Below are positions 25,395-33,360 of a DNA stretch of 64,000 nucleotides, in pieces (position 1 is the stretch's first letter; each line of letters starts with the position of its first letter). The position numbers and the translations under genes are program-made. Source of the DNA: GCA-2711565 sp963664245 (GTDB taxonomy: Bacteria > Bacteroidota > Bacteroidia > Bacteroidales > GCA-2711565); the NCBI GenBank assembly GCA_963664245.1, contig OY760934.1, positions 930,001-994,000 on the forward strand, written 5' to 3'. The notes beneath the pieces were generated by a model that was not told where the DNA came from, made no database searches, and saw only the letters and a list, made by a program, of their open reading frames with translations.

Positions 25395-25720
25395 TATATT
25401 ATTATTTCATATCCCATAAATACAATTTTGAATACTGCCTTGATTATAATTTTCAATTAGTGAGTAGTATTATTTGTTGCTGTGGTGATTGGGAAATTGC
25501 ACTCTTTTGCAAATTTCGGTTTGTGGGTCAGCTTGTGAGATTTGCAAATGTGTGCAATGTGCGCTGGCGTCCCCAACTGTCCCGAAGGGCAGAAGCGGGT
25601 GGGCAAAAACTAATTTTTTCTTGCACCAACCTTCAATCAATGAGCCAATTTTATCTATCCGTTTTTTCAAATTTTATAATCAGGTTACAATGTTCGGTTT
25701 CGTCTCATTCACTTGCAGCT

Positions 25721-25987
25721 AATGAGGAGCTAAACGTAGTTCCGTGTAGAGAACGAAGGTATTAAAAAAGTGTTGATTATGCAATTTGTCAGCGGAGCTG
25801 GTCAAATTACTATGAGCCGAATTTCCAATGCCGCAGGCATTGAGAAATAGCTTTTTTAAGACTGGGAGTTCGAGACACGGTACCAAATTACATTTAGCGT
25901 GTTGTTGTTTCACGTTTTGGCTCGATGCCCAGTTAAAGCTGTATTTAAAACTATTGTTCATATAGTAATTTGGTTTAGCTCCTCATT
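25721..25987. repeat. 15-bp perfect inverted repeat enclosing a smaller one
   Basis: AATGAGGAGCTAAAC (25721-25735) is exactly complementary to GTTTAGCTCCTCATT (25973-25987), about 240 bp apart. Inside, ACCAAATTAC (from about 25880) pairs with GTAATTTGGT just before the right arm. The block can fold as a long branched stem. Confidence 0.75.
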
Positions 25988-26063
25988 GGATCACATTTCC
26001 AAAATACTGAGAGTGCAACGCACGAAAGAATTTTGGTCAGCTTTAGCTGAATGTGATCCAACG
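25985..26063. repeat. inverted repeat shared with 62.6 kb
   Basis: TTGGATCACATT near 25985 pairs with AATGTGATCCAA near 26051-26062, and ATTTTGG within the block pairs with CCAAAAT. The right half (TTTTGGTCAGCTTTAGCTGA...) recurs in inverse orientation at about 62630-62667. Confidence 0.7.
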
Positions 26064-26182
26064 GACAAGTATATGCAAAGTGGGCGATTGCGGGCTTTAA
26101 ACTTATCAAACCGTCACAAAGTTGAAGCGGGCTACAATCTTCAAATTTACTATTGTCCCGGCTATTATTTTTATACATTGTT
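26064..26182. repeat. dispersed palindromic repeat, copy 2
   Basis: GACAAGTATATGCAAAGTGG and the following ~75 nt match 9563-9640 with few differences. The end ...TTTTTATAC pairs with the start GTATA. It stops at GAAC (26183-26186), just before the IS91-like element region. Confidence 0.75.
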
Positions 26183-26264
26183 GAACGAAACCTAAAAGGT
26201 AGCTAAAGCTTTTTAGGACTTATCACTACCTTTAAGGTATAATAAATTACTAAAGTTTAAAATT

Positions 26265-27171
26265 ATGAAAAAAAAGTCTGACCTTAATCGAACGGGCATT
26301 AAAATCTGTCCCTGCATTTAAAGAACTCTACCACAAGCTTGAGCGTCACATCGCATTAACAGGGAAAAGCGAGAGTACCCTGACCAATTATGGCCGTTGT
26401 TTAGCCACGATGGCCCTTCACTTTCAATGCAATCCCCTGGATCTGGGCAAGGAACAGGTATTGGATTACCTTCACCATTTAAAGAGTCAAAGTACCAAGC
26501 CCTCCCAGAGTTATTTTAAGCATACGGTTTATGGGCTGAGTTTAGCCTATAAAGTATTAGGAGTTACTCCCCGGGGTATTTCTTTACCCTCGTTGAAATT
26601 CCCCAAAAAACTTCCCGTGGTATTGAGCCACCAGGAGGTAAAACGCTTGTTAAAGGCTCCCCAGCTGTTAAGGCACCGGTTGATCCTTGGAATGCTTTAT
26701 GGGTGTGGATTAAGGCGCTTCGAACTGTTGAACATTAAATTGCAGGATTTGGATTTTGACCGTAAAATGCTTCATATTCGTGAAGGGAAAGGAAGAAAAG
26801 ACCGTTATGTCCCCTTGGGAGAACACTTGGGCCGGGGACTTAAATGCTATATTGAAGCAGAACGTCCTTATATATGGCTGTTTAATGGAAAGGCCAATAC
26901 CGGTCAATTACAGCAATTTTCAGAAACAGGTGTACAGTGGGTCATCAAAGAAGCCTCTAAAAAAGCCGGGATCAGAAAACATGTGACCTCACACGTACTA
27001 AGGCATACCTATGCAACCCATTTGTTAGAGATGGGCCTTGACATCATGACCTTAAAAGATCTGCTTGGGCATACGGATATTCAAACCACCCTGGTTTATC
27101 TTCATATAGCCCAGTTAGGCAGGGAGCGTTCTTTTAATCCCCTTGACAGGCTTTACGGGGGATCAAAATGA
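26265..27171 (+). CDS. tyrosine recombinase of the IS91-like element, frameshift near the start
   Basis: The body has the SAM-like core-binding domain (SVPAFKELYHKLERHIALTGKSESTLTNYGRCL) and the catalytic domain with R in YGCGLRRFELLNIKLQDLD, K in REGKGRKDRYVPLG, H-x-x-R in HVLRHTYATHLLEMG, H/W in LLGHTDIQTTLVYLHI (nucleophile Y). The frame is open only from 26269. The natural ATG at 26265 is one frame off and separated by an A8 run (26268-26275); losing one A would join them. An ATG at 26410 exists but would delete the core-binding domain. It could be a homopolymer error, decay, or transcriptional slippage. Confidence 0.8.
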
Positions 27172-28274
27172 TACAGCCCCGTTATGAAGTGGCTGATATT
27201 ATAAACCGGAACATTGATCATTTAGATAAAATTACCCGTAATACATGGAAGCTAAGAAGCCTGTATGCCATTGCAGCTTGTAGGACAATCCGTTTGGGGT
27301 ACCATATTGATCAATGTAATAACCCTGAATGTAATCAAATCCATATCAGCTATAACAGTTGTCGAAACAGGCATTGTCCCAAGTGCCAGGGACATAAACG
27401 GGAAGCATGGGTACAAAACCGGGCCTCGGAACTCTTCAAAACTGCTTATTATCATCTTGTATTTACTTTGCCTGATGGGTTTAACCCGCTTTGTCTTGCC
27501 CAACCGAAGTTGATGTATGATACTTTGTTTAACGTTTGCTGGTCTGTGGTAAGGGATTTTGCATCCAACCCCCGATTCCTGGGTGCAAAGACAGGCATGA
27601 TTGCGATTTTACACACTTGGGGACAAAACCTGGGCTTGCACCCCCATTTACATTGTATTGTTCCCGGTGGAGGGATTACGCCTTCCAATAAATGGAAACA
27701 GGTTAAAGGACACAATAAATATCTTTTCCCGGTAAAATCCATGGGCAAGGTTTTCCGGGCCCGCTTTGTCAAGGCTATGCGTAAACAATTTAGTCTTGAA
27801 GAGGAACTTTACAAACAAGTCTTTAAACAAAACTGGATGGTTTATTGCAAAGCCCCTTTCTTTGGCCCTTTACAAGTCATAGAATACCTTGGACGTTACA
27901 CCCACAAGATCGCTATTAGTAATCACCGGATAATAGCTCTTGATAAAAGCTCGGTTACCTTTATGGTGAAAGATTACCGGCAGGGGGGTAAAAAGCGCCT
28001 GTTTACCCTAAGTGACATAGAATTTATCCGTCGTTTTTCCCTGCATATCTTACCCAAAGGTTTTACCCGTATCAGGCATTACGGGATACAGGGAAGTGCA
28101 ATAAAAAAGTTTATTATTCCCTTGTTACAACAAGAGTTGGGGACAGGACTTTTTACCAAAAAAAAGTTGATCATGCATAGGCTTTGTCCCTGTTGTAAAC
28201 TTGGAAGGCTGGTTACCATTGCGGTTTTTAAACCACGGGGGCCACCCTTTTCTTTTGCTTTTATTTATTTCTGA
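27168..28274 (+). CDS. IS91-family (Y2, HUH) transposase
   Basis: 368 aa. The N-terminal zinc finger is HIDQCNNPECNQIHISYNSCRNRHCPKCQG. The catalytic HUH is in LGLHPHLHCIVPGGG and the Tyr region is EYLGRYTHKIAISNHRI. The C-terminal CPCCKLGRL gives another Cys cluster. IS91 transposases move by rolling-circle transposition and can mobilise flanking genes. It overlaps the recombinase gene by 4 bp, so both are co-expressed. The last residues (FKPRGPPFSFAFIYF) look ordinary for the family. Confidence 0.93.
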   Translation: MIQPRYEVADIINRNIDHLDKITRNTWKLRSLYAIAACRTIRLGYHIDQCNNPECNQIHISYNSCRNRHCPKCQGHKREAWVQNRASELFKTAYYHLVFTLPDGFNPLCLAQPKLMYDTLFNVCWSVVRDFASNPRFLGAKTGMIAILHTWGQNLGLHPHLHCIVPGGGITPSNKWKQVKGHNKYLFPVKSMGKVFRARFVKAMRKQFSLEEELYKQVFKQNWMVYCKAPFFGPLQVIEYLGRYTHKIAISNHRIIALDKSSVTFMVKDYRQGGKKRLFTLSDIEFIRRFSLHILPKGFTRIRHYGIQGSAIKKFIIPLLQQELGTGLFTKKKLIMHRLCPCCKLGRLVTIAVFKPRGPPFSFAFIYF

Positions 28275-28546
28275 AACCAGCTTAACGCCCATGGGTGAAT
28301 GGGATATATATGCCCAAAGCTTAAATAAACAGGCAGAATTATATCGTTTTCAATAGTTTTTAGGAATATTTTTAGAAAAACTAAGCAAATCTAAAATCTC
28401 CATCTGGCATTTTACAGTTCATTTTTGCCTTCCTTGTAAAAACAAAAATGTGATCATTCCCCATATCATAAACACCGGTTCCGTCAACACTGCATTCAGA
28501 TTGGGTATTGCATACCATCAGAATGCTTAGTTATTTAGGCAGTTTT

Positions 28547-29857
28547 TTATAAATTAAGTATTTTCCCATTTTTCAGCCAATCAGGTATTTCATAATCTTT
28601 TGCTTTAGGATGCAACGAAAAAATATGACGTAATTGTCTCATTGAATTATAAACATCAGTCATCGTTTCTCTTTGTTTTTCTATTAAAGATATGTCGTAT
28701 TTGTTTTCGTTTACATGATGAGCAGGTAATTGTCTCTCCTTTCTAATTTGTTTGAATGGTTTAATCACATCTGAAATTGAACCGTCCCCTTGAATATTGA
28801 AAATGTCGGTTAACCATTCTTCAAGTAATCTCAAGGTTCTTTTATTCTCTTTTATGTAAATTCCGTCCTTTTCTATTAATTCATACAATTGGACTTTCTC
28901 CTCGAAAAATTTATGATTAAGATTATCCGAAATCATTTTATCTAGTAAATGGATGAAATCGTGATAGTTTTTGATTGTTGGGGTAAAAAAGAATGAAAAC
29001 TCTCTTGGGCGTTTCTCGCTTTCAAAGGATTCTCTAAATAGGTTTATTTTAAAGATTTGTTTTGATAGTTCGTTTAAACATTTAAGTTCTCCAAGAAACG
29101 CAGAAAAAATTGAATGCGAAAAAGTCCACTGTCCTAATACAATATTTTGGTAATATTCTTCCAAAATTTTGCATTCATCTGTCCTTTCCTTGTTTTTCCA
29201 ATAAATTTGATGTTCAGCAGTCAGATTATGTAAATACCTTAAAAGAACAACAGCTACTCGGTTATTTTGCTTGTCAAATCCAATCCCAAAGGATTTAATA
29301 TAAACGTCGTCTTCATTTCTTGTAAGTGGATTATATAGTTCATCGTATTTACAAGAGATTTTACCTGAATAATCTTTAAAATCAAAGTCAAACCTTGGGT
29401 CCGAATAATACCTTTCTAAAACTTCAATATCAAAAAACATTGGTTTTAACTGTGGAGTGCCAAGAGCTAATAATTTTGAATAATGTGCATATCCAAATTT
29501 CTCTAAGTTTCTATTTTCCTTCAAATTTTGAGGTGAAGGATAAACGCAAATTGGATATTCAGTATTCTCAATTGCAATTTCAATTTCCCCAAATTTTTGA
29601 TAATCGACAGTGGTATTTTTAGCAGATTCAAGAATTTGAATTTGACTTTCTTTGGGATAATGCTTAAATCCAATTATATGTGGATTGGTACTTGACTGAA
29701 TTGAAACTTTGTCTTCTTCCACTAGTTCTTTAACAATGTCTATTGATATTTTATAGTCAATGTCAAATTCTCTGGAAATCTCCCGCAGTGGCATTCCATT
29801 AAAATCCCTAGATTCATTAAAGAAGTCGATTATTTTTCTCTCAATCTTTACTTTCAC
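28547..29857 (-). CDS. winged-helix + HEPN-like protein, candidate defence gene
   Basis: 436 aa from GTG at 29857. The first ~60 residues look like a winged helix (MPLREISREFDIDYKISIDIVKELVEEDKVSI). The middle is unrecognised (PMFFDIEVLERYYSDPRFDFDF; DDVYIKSFGIGFDKQNNRVAVVLLRYL). The C-terminal helical region carries R375-Q-L-P-A-H380 in IRKERQLPAHHVNENKYD, the R-x4-H signature of HEPN RNases, followed by a helix (RETMTDVYNSMRQLRHIFSLHP). Such proteins are common in abortive-infection and toxin loci. It is a lone gene between mobile elements, flanked by a TAACGTA word. The HEPN call rests on the motif and its setting only. Confidence 0.55.
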   Translation of the reverse strand: MKVKIERKIIDFFNESRDFNGMPLREISREFDIDYKISIDIVKELVEEDKVSIQSSTNPHIIGFKHYPKESQIQILESAKNTTVDYQKFGEIEIAIENTEYPICVYPSPQNLKENRNLEKFGYAHYSKLLALGTPQLKPMFFDIEVLERYYSDPRFDFDFKDYSGKISCKYDELYNPLTRNEDDVYIKSFGIGFDKQNNRVAVVLLRYLHNLTAEHQIYWKNKERTDECKILEEYYQNIVLGQWTFSHSIFSAFLGELKCLNELSKQIFKINLFRESFESEKRPREFSFFFTPTIKNYHDFIHLLDKMISDNLNHKFFEEKVQLYELIEKDGIYIKENKRTLRLLEEWLTDIFNIQGDGSISDVIKPFKQIRKERQLPAHHVNENKYDISLIEKQRETMTDVYNSMRQLRHIFSLHPKAKDYEIPDWLKNGKILNL

Positions 29858-29898
29858 TGTATCTCTTTTGTTAAAATTCTGACTAACGTAAAGTTAAC

Positions 29899-31284
29899 CT
29901 ATTGATTATTAACATTCTTTGCTTTCCATTTTAATCTGTATCGTTCTTGAGAAAAAACACCAAGTTCATTAGGATCAAAACCAAATTTAGCGATTTTCTT
30001 TCTGATTATTGCAAGTTGTTTCCTTTTTTCATCCAGAAAAACATAGGTCGTTTTTGGTTTGTAGGCTTCTTTCTTGGTAATCATATTCCATAGAATAACA
30101 GCTATTTTTCTAGCGGTTGCAGTTATGGCAGCTTGTCTGCCTTTTTTGTATGCAATCTTCTGAAAAAAACGTCCCAGATCCGACTCTTTCAAGTTTCCAA
30201 CGGCATTAGCCGCATTTCTTAAGGCTATCTTTAATCTGTTACTTCCTTTGGGAATACGGTTTGACAGCACTTTCCCTCCACTTATTTTATTGTTTGGAGC
30301 AAGTCGTAACCAAGAAGCAAAATGTTTTGCTGTTGGAAATTTAGAAAAACCATCGGGCCCAATTTCGCTCATTATTGTTATGATAGTAGAATGACTTACC
30401 CCTGGGATCTGGTACAAATCAACACCATTAAAATATTGATAGGCTGTTTTATTCAAATCAAGGCCAGTAATTGAGTTCTTATTATTCCTCTTATATGGCT
30501 TATCATCTGGAGGAGCAATTTCAGTATCAATTAATACATTTTCTAGAAACGCTGTGATTTTTTGATCACACTTTTCAATTTGATTTTGGTAAAAAAGATG
30601 CCGTTCATATTCTTGTCTTAAGCCAAATAAATAATCATCTCTTTCATTACTTACCAATGCCTTTGCTATCTCATCCTGACTTTTGCGACAATTGTAGTGC
30701 CGGTGCTTTGATAATTCTTCCGGATCAAGTTCTCCATTACAAATAGCTTCAATAATCTTAATACCAGTCAAACCTGTTACGTCTCTAACAACTACATCTA
30801 AACGAAAGTTCAAAAGCTTCAGGTATTTCTGCATCTTGTGGGATGCATCTGCTTTTTGATCAATAATATTTAACCTTTGTCTACAAAGTGTACGAAGTCT
30901 TTCAGTTGTGTGATCTGGTAAAAAGCTAGAGGGAAGTAAACCTAGAGAATGTAGTTTTTGAATCCACTGACAATCTCTAACATCGGTCTTCTTTCTGTTC
31001 ATGTTTTTTGTAAACCGACCACTAGTAAGTACAACATCAATTCCAGAATTAATTAGCTCGACAAATAGATTTTGCCAGTAAGAACCTGTAGATTCTAATG
31101 CTACAGTTGTTATTTGGCTTTCTTTTAGCCATTGACACAACTCCATTAAATCCTCTGCATAAACCCCAAACTCACGTACATCAGCATCTGACTGACCAAT
31201 AGCAACATAATGTGAGCGACTTCCAACATCAATACCTGCACAATTGGGATTGATAATCTCCATAGGAACCTTTTTCATTTTCAT
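29899..31284 (-). CDS. IS110-family transposase (DEDD recombinase)
   Basis: 461 aa. The N-terminal RuvC-like DEDD domain shows D in CAGIDVGSRSHYVAIG, E in VALESTGSYW, and the D-x-x-D pair in KKTDVRDCQWIQKL. The C-terminal transposase_20 domain has YQIPGVSHSTIITIMSEIG, with the catalytic Ser region in FASWLRLAPNNKISGGKVL. The family cuts without a DDE mechanism and is guided by a bridge RNA transcribed from its non-coding end. The element inserted between the HEPN gene and a recombinase; its short right end abuts a TAACGTAAAGTTAAC sequence. Confidence 0.93.
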   Translation of the reverse strand: MKMKKVPMEIINPNCAGIDVGSRSHYVAIGQSDADVREFGVYAEDLMELCQWLKESQITTVALESTGSYWQNLFVELINSGIDVVLTSGRFTKNMNRKKTDVRDCQWIQKLHSLGLLPSSFLPDHTTERLRTLCRQRLNIIDQKADASHKMQKYLKLLNFRLDVVVRDVTGLTGIKIIEAICNGELDPEELSKHRHYNCRKSQDEIAKALVSNERDDYLFGLRQEYERHLFYQNQIEKCDQKITAFLENVLIDTEIAPPDDKPYKRNNKNSITGLDLNKTAYQYFNGVDLYQIPGVSHSTIITIMSEIGPDGFSKFPTAKHFASWLRLAPNNKISGGKVLSNRIPKGSNRLKIALRNAANAVGNLKESDLGRFFQKIAYKKGRQAAITATARKIAVILWNMITKKEAYKPKTTYVFLDEKRKQLAIIRKKIAKFGFDPNELGVFSQERYRLKWKAKNVNNQ

Positions 31285-31610
31285 TTTTTTTCAATTTAAT
31301 ATATAAAAGGGCCTTATGAGGATGTATCTTTACACTTGAAAATTATTCTGATCGGGGTCTCCGAATGATCGGAGCCACCATTAAAATTTATCAACTGCCT
31401 CGGGAATGTACCTCCCGGGGCTTTTTACATCCAGTACCAGAATGACACCGGGACTTACTTGTAAATCACAAGCAGTACCATTTTAAAAACCGGTCTCCCA
31501 TAAAGCCGGTTGCTAAAATAATGCTCAATCGTTAGCTGGGAAAATCAATAGAATCTGGAAAATTGATATTTTTCATTACATCAATTTGGGAGGATTTTAT
31601 CTGGGGAATT
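31285..31610 (-). ncRNA. structured non-coding end of the IS110 element, candidate bridge RNA
   Basis: About 320 bp upstream of the IS110 transposase has no coding frame but several hairpins: CTCCG...CGGAG near 31360-31380, the 9-bp stem GCCTCGGGA/TCCCGGGGC (31397-31421), and CCGG...CCGG near 31490-31510. IS110-group elements encode their bridge RNA in this upstream position. The exact ends are not determinable here, and the coordinates bracket the candidate. Confidence 0.4.
31397..31426 (+). terminator. terminator-like hairpin on the plus strand in the IS110 end
   Basis: GCCTCGGGA (31397-31405), a 7-nt loop, TCCCGGGGC (31413-31421), then TTTTT. No plus-strand gene ends nearby, so it may shield the element from read-through or form part of the bridge RNA on the other strand. 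Confidence 0.45.
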
Positions 31611-31673
31611 GCCTATAACGTATGTATAACATCATTGTTGTTATTTCACCTATATGTTTTATTGTTGTTATAC

Positions 31674-31686
31674 AACTACAAAAATT
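31674..31686. repeat. small palindrome downstream of the recombinase gene
   Basis: GTTGT-TAT-ACAAC. A second TTGTTGTTAT copy lies about 20-30 bp to the left, and AACT-TGACG-AGTT about 40 bp to the right. The stretch 31616-31740 is rich in such words and begins with TAACGTA (31616-31622). Confidence 0.5.
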
Positions 31687-31804
31687 TCATAAAAAGCACT
31701 AATATAGCGTGTTATATAACTTGACGAGTTGTGTAACATTATGTCTTTCATATTTTGAGGTTATCAATTGGGCTTCTTAATCCTTCAAATCCTTTTTTAG
31801 TTAC

Positions 31805-32611
31805 TTATGTATATCGTTCTGTTGTTTTACTATTATTATGTCCCAATAAAGTTTGTATATACCTCAAATCAGTTCCTCGCTCAAGCAAATGCGTTGCAAA
31901 ACTGTGTCTTAGAGTATGGGGAGTAACATGTTTTGTAATTTTAGCTTTTTTGCAAGCATTTTTTAGTACATTTCTAACACTAATAGCAGTATATTTTCCT
32001 CCATTCTGCCCTTCAAACAAATATTCTTTAGGTCTATATTCCAAAAAATATTGCCTTAGTAAATGTAAAACTTTTTCAGATAATAAACCAATACGGTCTT
32101 TATTGCCTTTAGAATTTCTTATGATGATAACATTACGTTTGCTATCAATATCGTTCAATTTTAAATTAAGCAATTCACTGATTCTCAATCCAACCGAATA
32201 TAGCAAACTAACCATAGCTTTGTGTTTGATATTGTCGATGGCATTGATAATATTTTCAACCTCAGCTTCGCTGATCACTTTGGGCAGGATTTTAATCTTC
32301 TGGGGTCGCTCTATGTGATAATATTCAGTAACTCTACCTAAGACCTTTTCATAATAAAACTTAATTGCATTAATGATTTGATTTTGTCGTGAAGGAGATA
32401 TTTTTTGTGTCTTTATCAAATGCAATATATATCTGTTTATCTGCTCAGAAGTGATTTTATCTGGAGAATTGTTCCCTATATCATTAAGAAATTGATTAAA
32501 GTAGTGAATATATGTCTTACAAGTGTTATCACTGTATCTCTTTTGAATAAGTAAATCTTGATACTTTTTCAGCGCCTCTTCGAATTGAATATTTAATGAT
32601 TTATTTGACAT
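31805..32611 (-). CDS. tyrosine recombinase/integrase next to ssrA, early stop
   Basis: 268 aa from the ATG at 32611 (MSNKSLNIQFEEALKK); an ATG at 32674 is also possible. SAM-like N-domain (KYQDLLIQKRYSDNTCKTYIHYFNQFL) and catalytic domain: R in YSVGLRISELLNLKL, K in NSKGNKDRIGLL, H-x-x-R in HTLRHSFATHLLERG, H in LLGHNNSKTTERY and the Tyr nucleophile just before the stop. The TAA at 31805-31807 stands where relatives usually have His. The frame continues afterwards with VTKKGFEGLRSPIDNL to 31748, the normal XerC/D-like tail, so it is a nonsense-truncated but possibly active enzyme. It faces the tmRNA 3' end. Confidence 0.88.
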   Translation of the reverse strand: MSNKSLNIQFEEALKKYQDLLIQKRYSDNTCKTYIHYFNQFLNDIGNNSPDKITSEQINRYILHLIKTQKISPSRQNQIINAIKFYYEKVLGRVTEYYHIERPQKIKILPKVISEAEVENIINAIDNIKHKAMVSLLYSVGLRISELLNLKLNDIDSKRNVIIIRNSKGNKDRIGLLSEKVLHLLRQYFLEYRPKEYLFEGQNGGKYTAISVRNVLKNACKKAKITKHVTPHTLRHSFATHLLERGTDLRYIQTLLGHNNSKTTERYT

Positions 32612-32722
32612 ACAAGAGTTATTAAGAAATACAATTGCAAGTACATATAATGCCGGGGAGTAAGCATTTATCATCTACGACACTAATATACAAAAAAATT
32701 AATATTAGGGCGAGATAAGTAA

Positions 32723-32771
32723 CCCACGTTAAAATAAGGTGGGGGTATTAATTAAGGTTTTTGGGATACCC
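32723..32771. promoter_or_regulatory. mutually exclusive hairpins upstream of the integrase gene
   Basis: CCCAC (32723-32727) can pair with GTGGG (32739-32743), or GGTGGGGGTAT (32738-32748) with ATACCCGCCCC (32766-32776) with two mismatches. The shared GTGGG segment makes the two folds alternatives, as in attenuators; the block could equally be part of an attachment site. Confidence 0.35.
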
Positions 32772-32840
32772 GCCCCAATTTTACTATTAAGAAAGTAATT
32801 TTTTATTAAAGATGGACTACATATGGACTTTTTATGTAAA

Positions 32841-32880
32841 CAAAAAATCGCAAAGCGTTTATTTAAAACACCTTACGATT
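32841..32880 (-). terminator. rho-independent terminator of the tmRNA gene
   Basis: On the minus strand AATCGTAAGGTGTT pairs over 14 positions (three G-U) with AACGCTTTGCGATT, then a T run follows. It lies 8 bp beyond the tmRNA 3' end. Confidence 0.75.
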
Positions 32881-32888
32881 CATGTTAG

Positions 32889-33283
32889 TGGAGCTGGAGG
32901 GATTCGAACCCTCGTCCAAACAAGGAACAAATATGCTTTCTACATACTTAGCCAATTATTGGTTTTCGTGTGTGATACGGAAACCGGCACCCAAATCACA
33001 CCTTAGTTTCTAAATTTCATCCCGCAACCGAAACTTTTGCGAGACTATCCCGATCATTACGAGCGCTCTGAAACCAGGCCGGAATCGGGCAGATCCACCT
33101 GCAGAACGTCTTGTCTCGCCTCCTTGAGGCAAGATAAAGCTAATCTACTATACTTCGATTAAGCTGCAAGAGCGTAGTTATTTTCGCCAATTAAAATTGT
33201 TGCAAATAAGATTTACGAGCGTATCTGCAATGCTCGGTATGCTTACATATCCATCCAACTTGCTGTCAAAACCAGTCAGCCCC
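32889..33283 (-). ncRNA. ssrA: transfer-messenger RNA (tmRNA)
   Basis: 395-nt RNA that rescues stalled ribosomes. The 5' end GGGGCTGACTGGTTTTGACA (from 33283) and the 3' end with GGTTCGAATCCCTCCAGCTCC-A form the tRNA-Ala-like acceptor: GGGGCTG pairs with CAGCTCC. The CCA is not encoded. The tag reading frame on the minus strand (33188-33159) is GGC GAA AAT AAC TAC GCT CTT GCA GCT TAA, giving GENNYALAA, a Bacteroidota-type degradation tag. The gene's 3' end points at a tyrosine recombinase and the mobile region, as at a typical ssrA integration site. Confidence 0.96.
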
Positions 33284-33360
33284 GGATACATTGCGGATGC
33301 AAAATTAATAATTATTTCACATCATTTACCCGAACCGTATACGAATAAAGCCATTAAAGG

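Larger units (their letters stand above)
25395..26264. other. 870-bp repeat-rich region without a supported gene
   Basis: Several short frames are open here on both strands but none has a family match or coding character; they run through palindromes. The region contains nested inverted repeats (listed), a block at about 25490-25620 with locally high GC, and copies of sequences also present near 9.6 kb and 62.6 kb. It looks like a stack of recombination-site-like or ncRNA-like repeats. Confidence 0.6.
26265..28274 (+). mobile_element. IS91-family element with a tyrosine recombinase
   Basis: Two overlapping genes, a phage-integrase-type recombinase and a Y2/HUH transposase, form the known two-ORF variety of IS91. 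No terminal inverted repeats are expected and none were found. Outer boundaries are not resolved: a GAAC, one of the IS91 target words, lies at 26183-26186 on the left, and CTTG/GTTC words lie near 28413-28436 on the right. It is noticeably more GC-rich than its neighbours. Confidence 0.7.

Noticed and set aside
25460..25961. Several short open frames in the repeat region
   Set aside because: They run through inverted repeats, overlap on both strands and match no family.
31805..32611. Recombinase as a true integron integrase
   Set aside because: No extra IntI-specific segment between the catalytic motifs; the sequence looks XerC/D-like. Cassette link kept only as a hypothesis.
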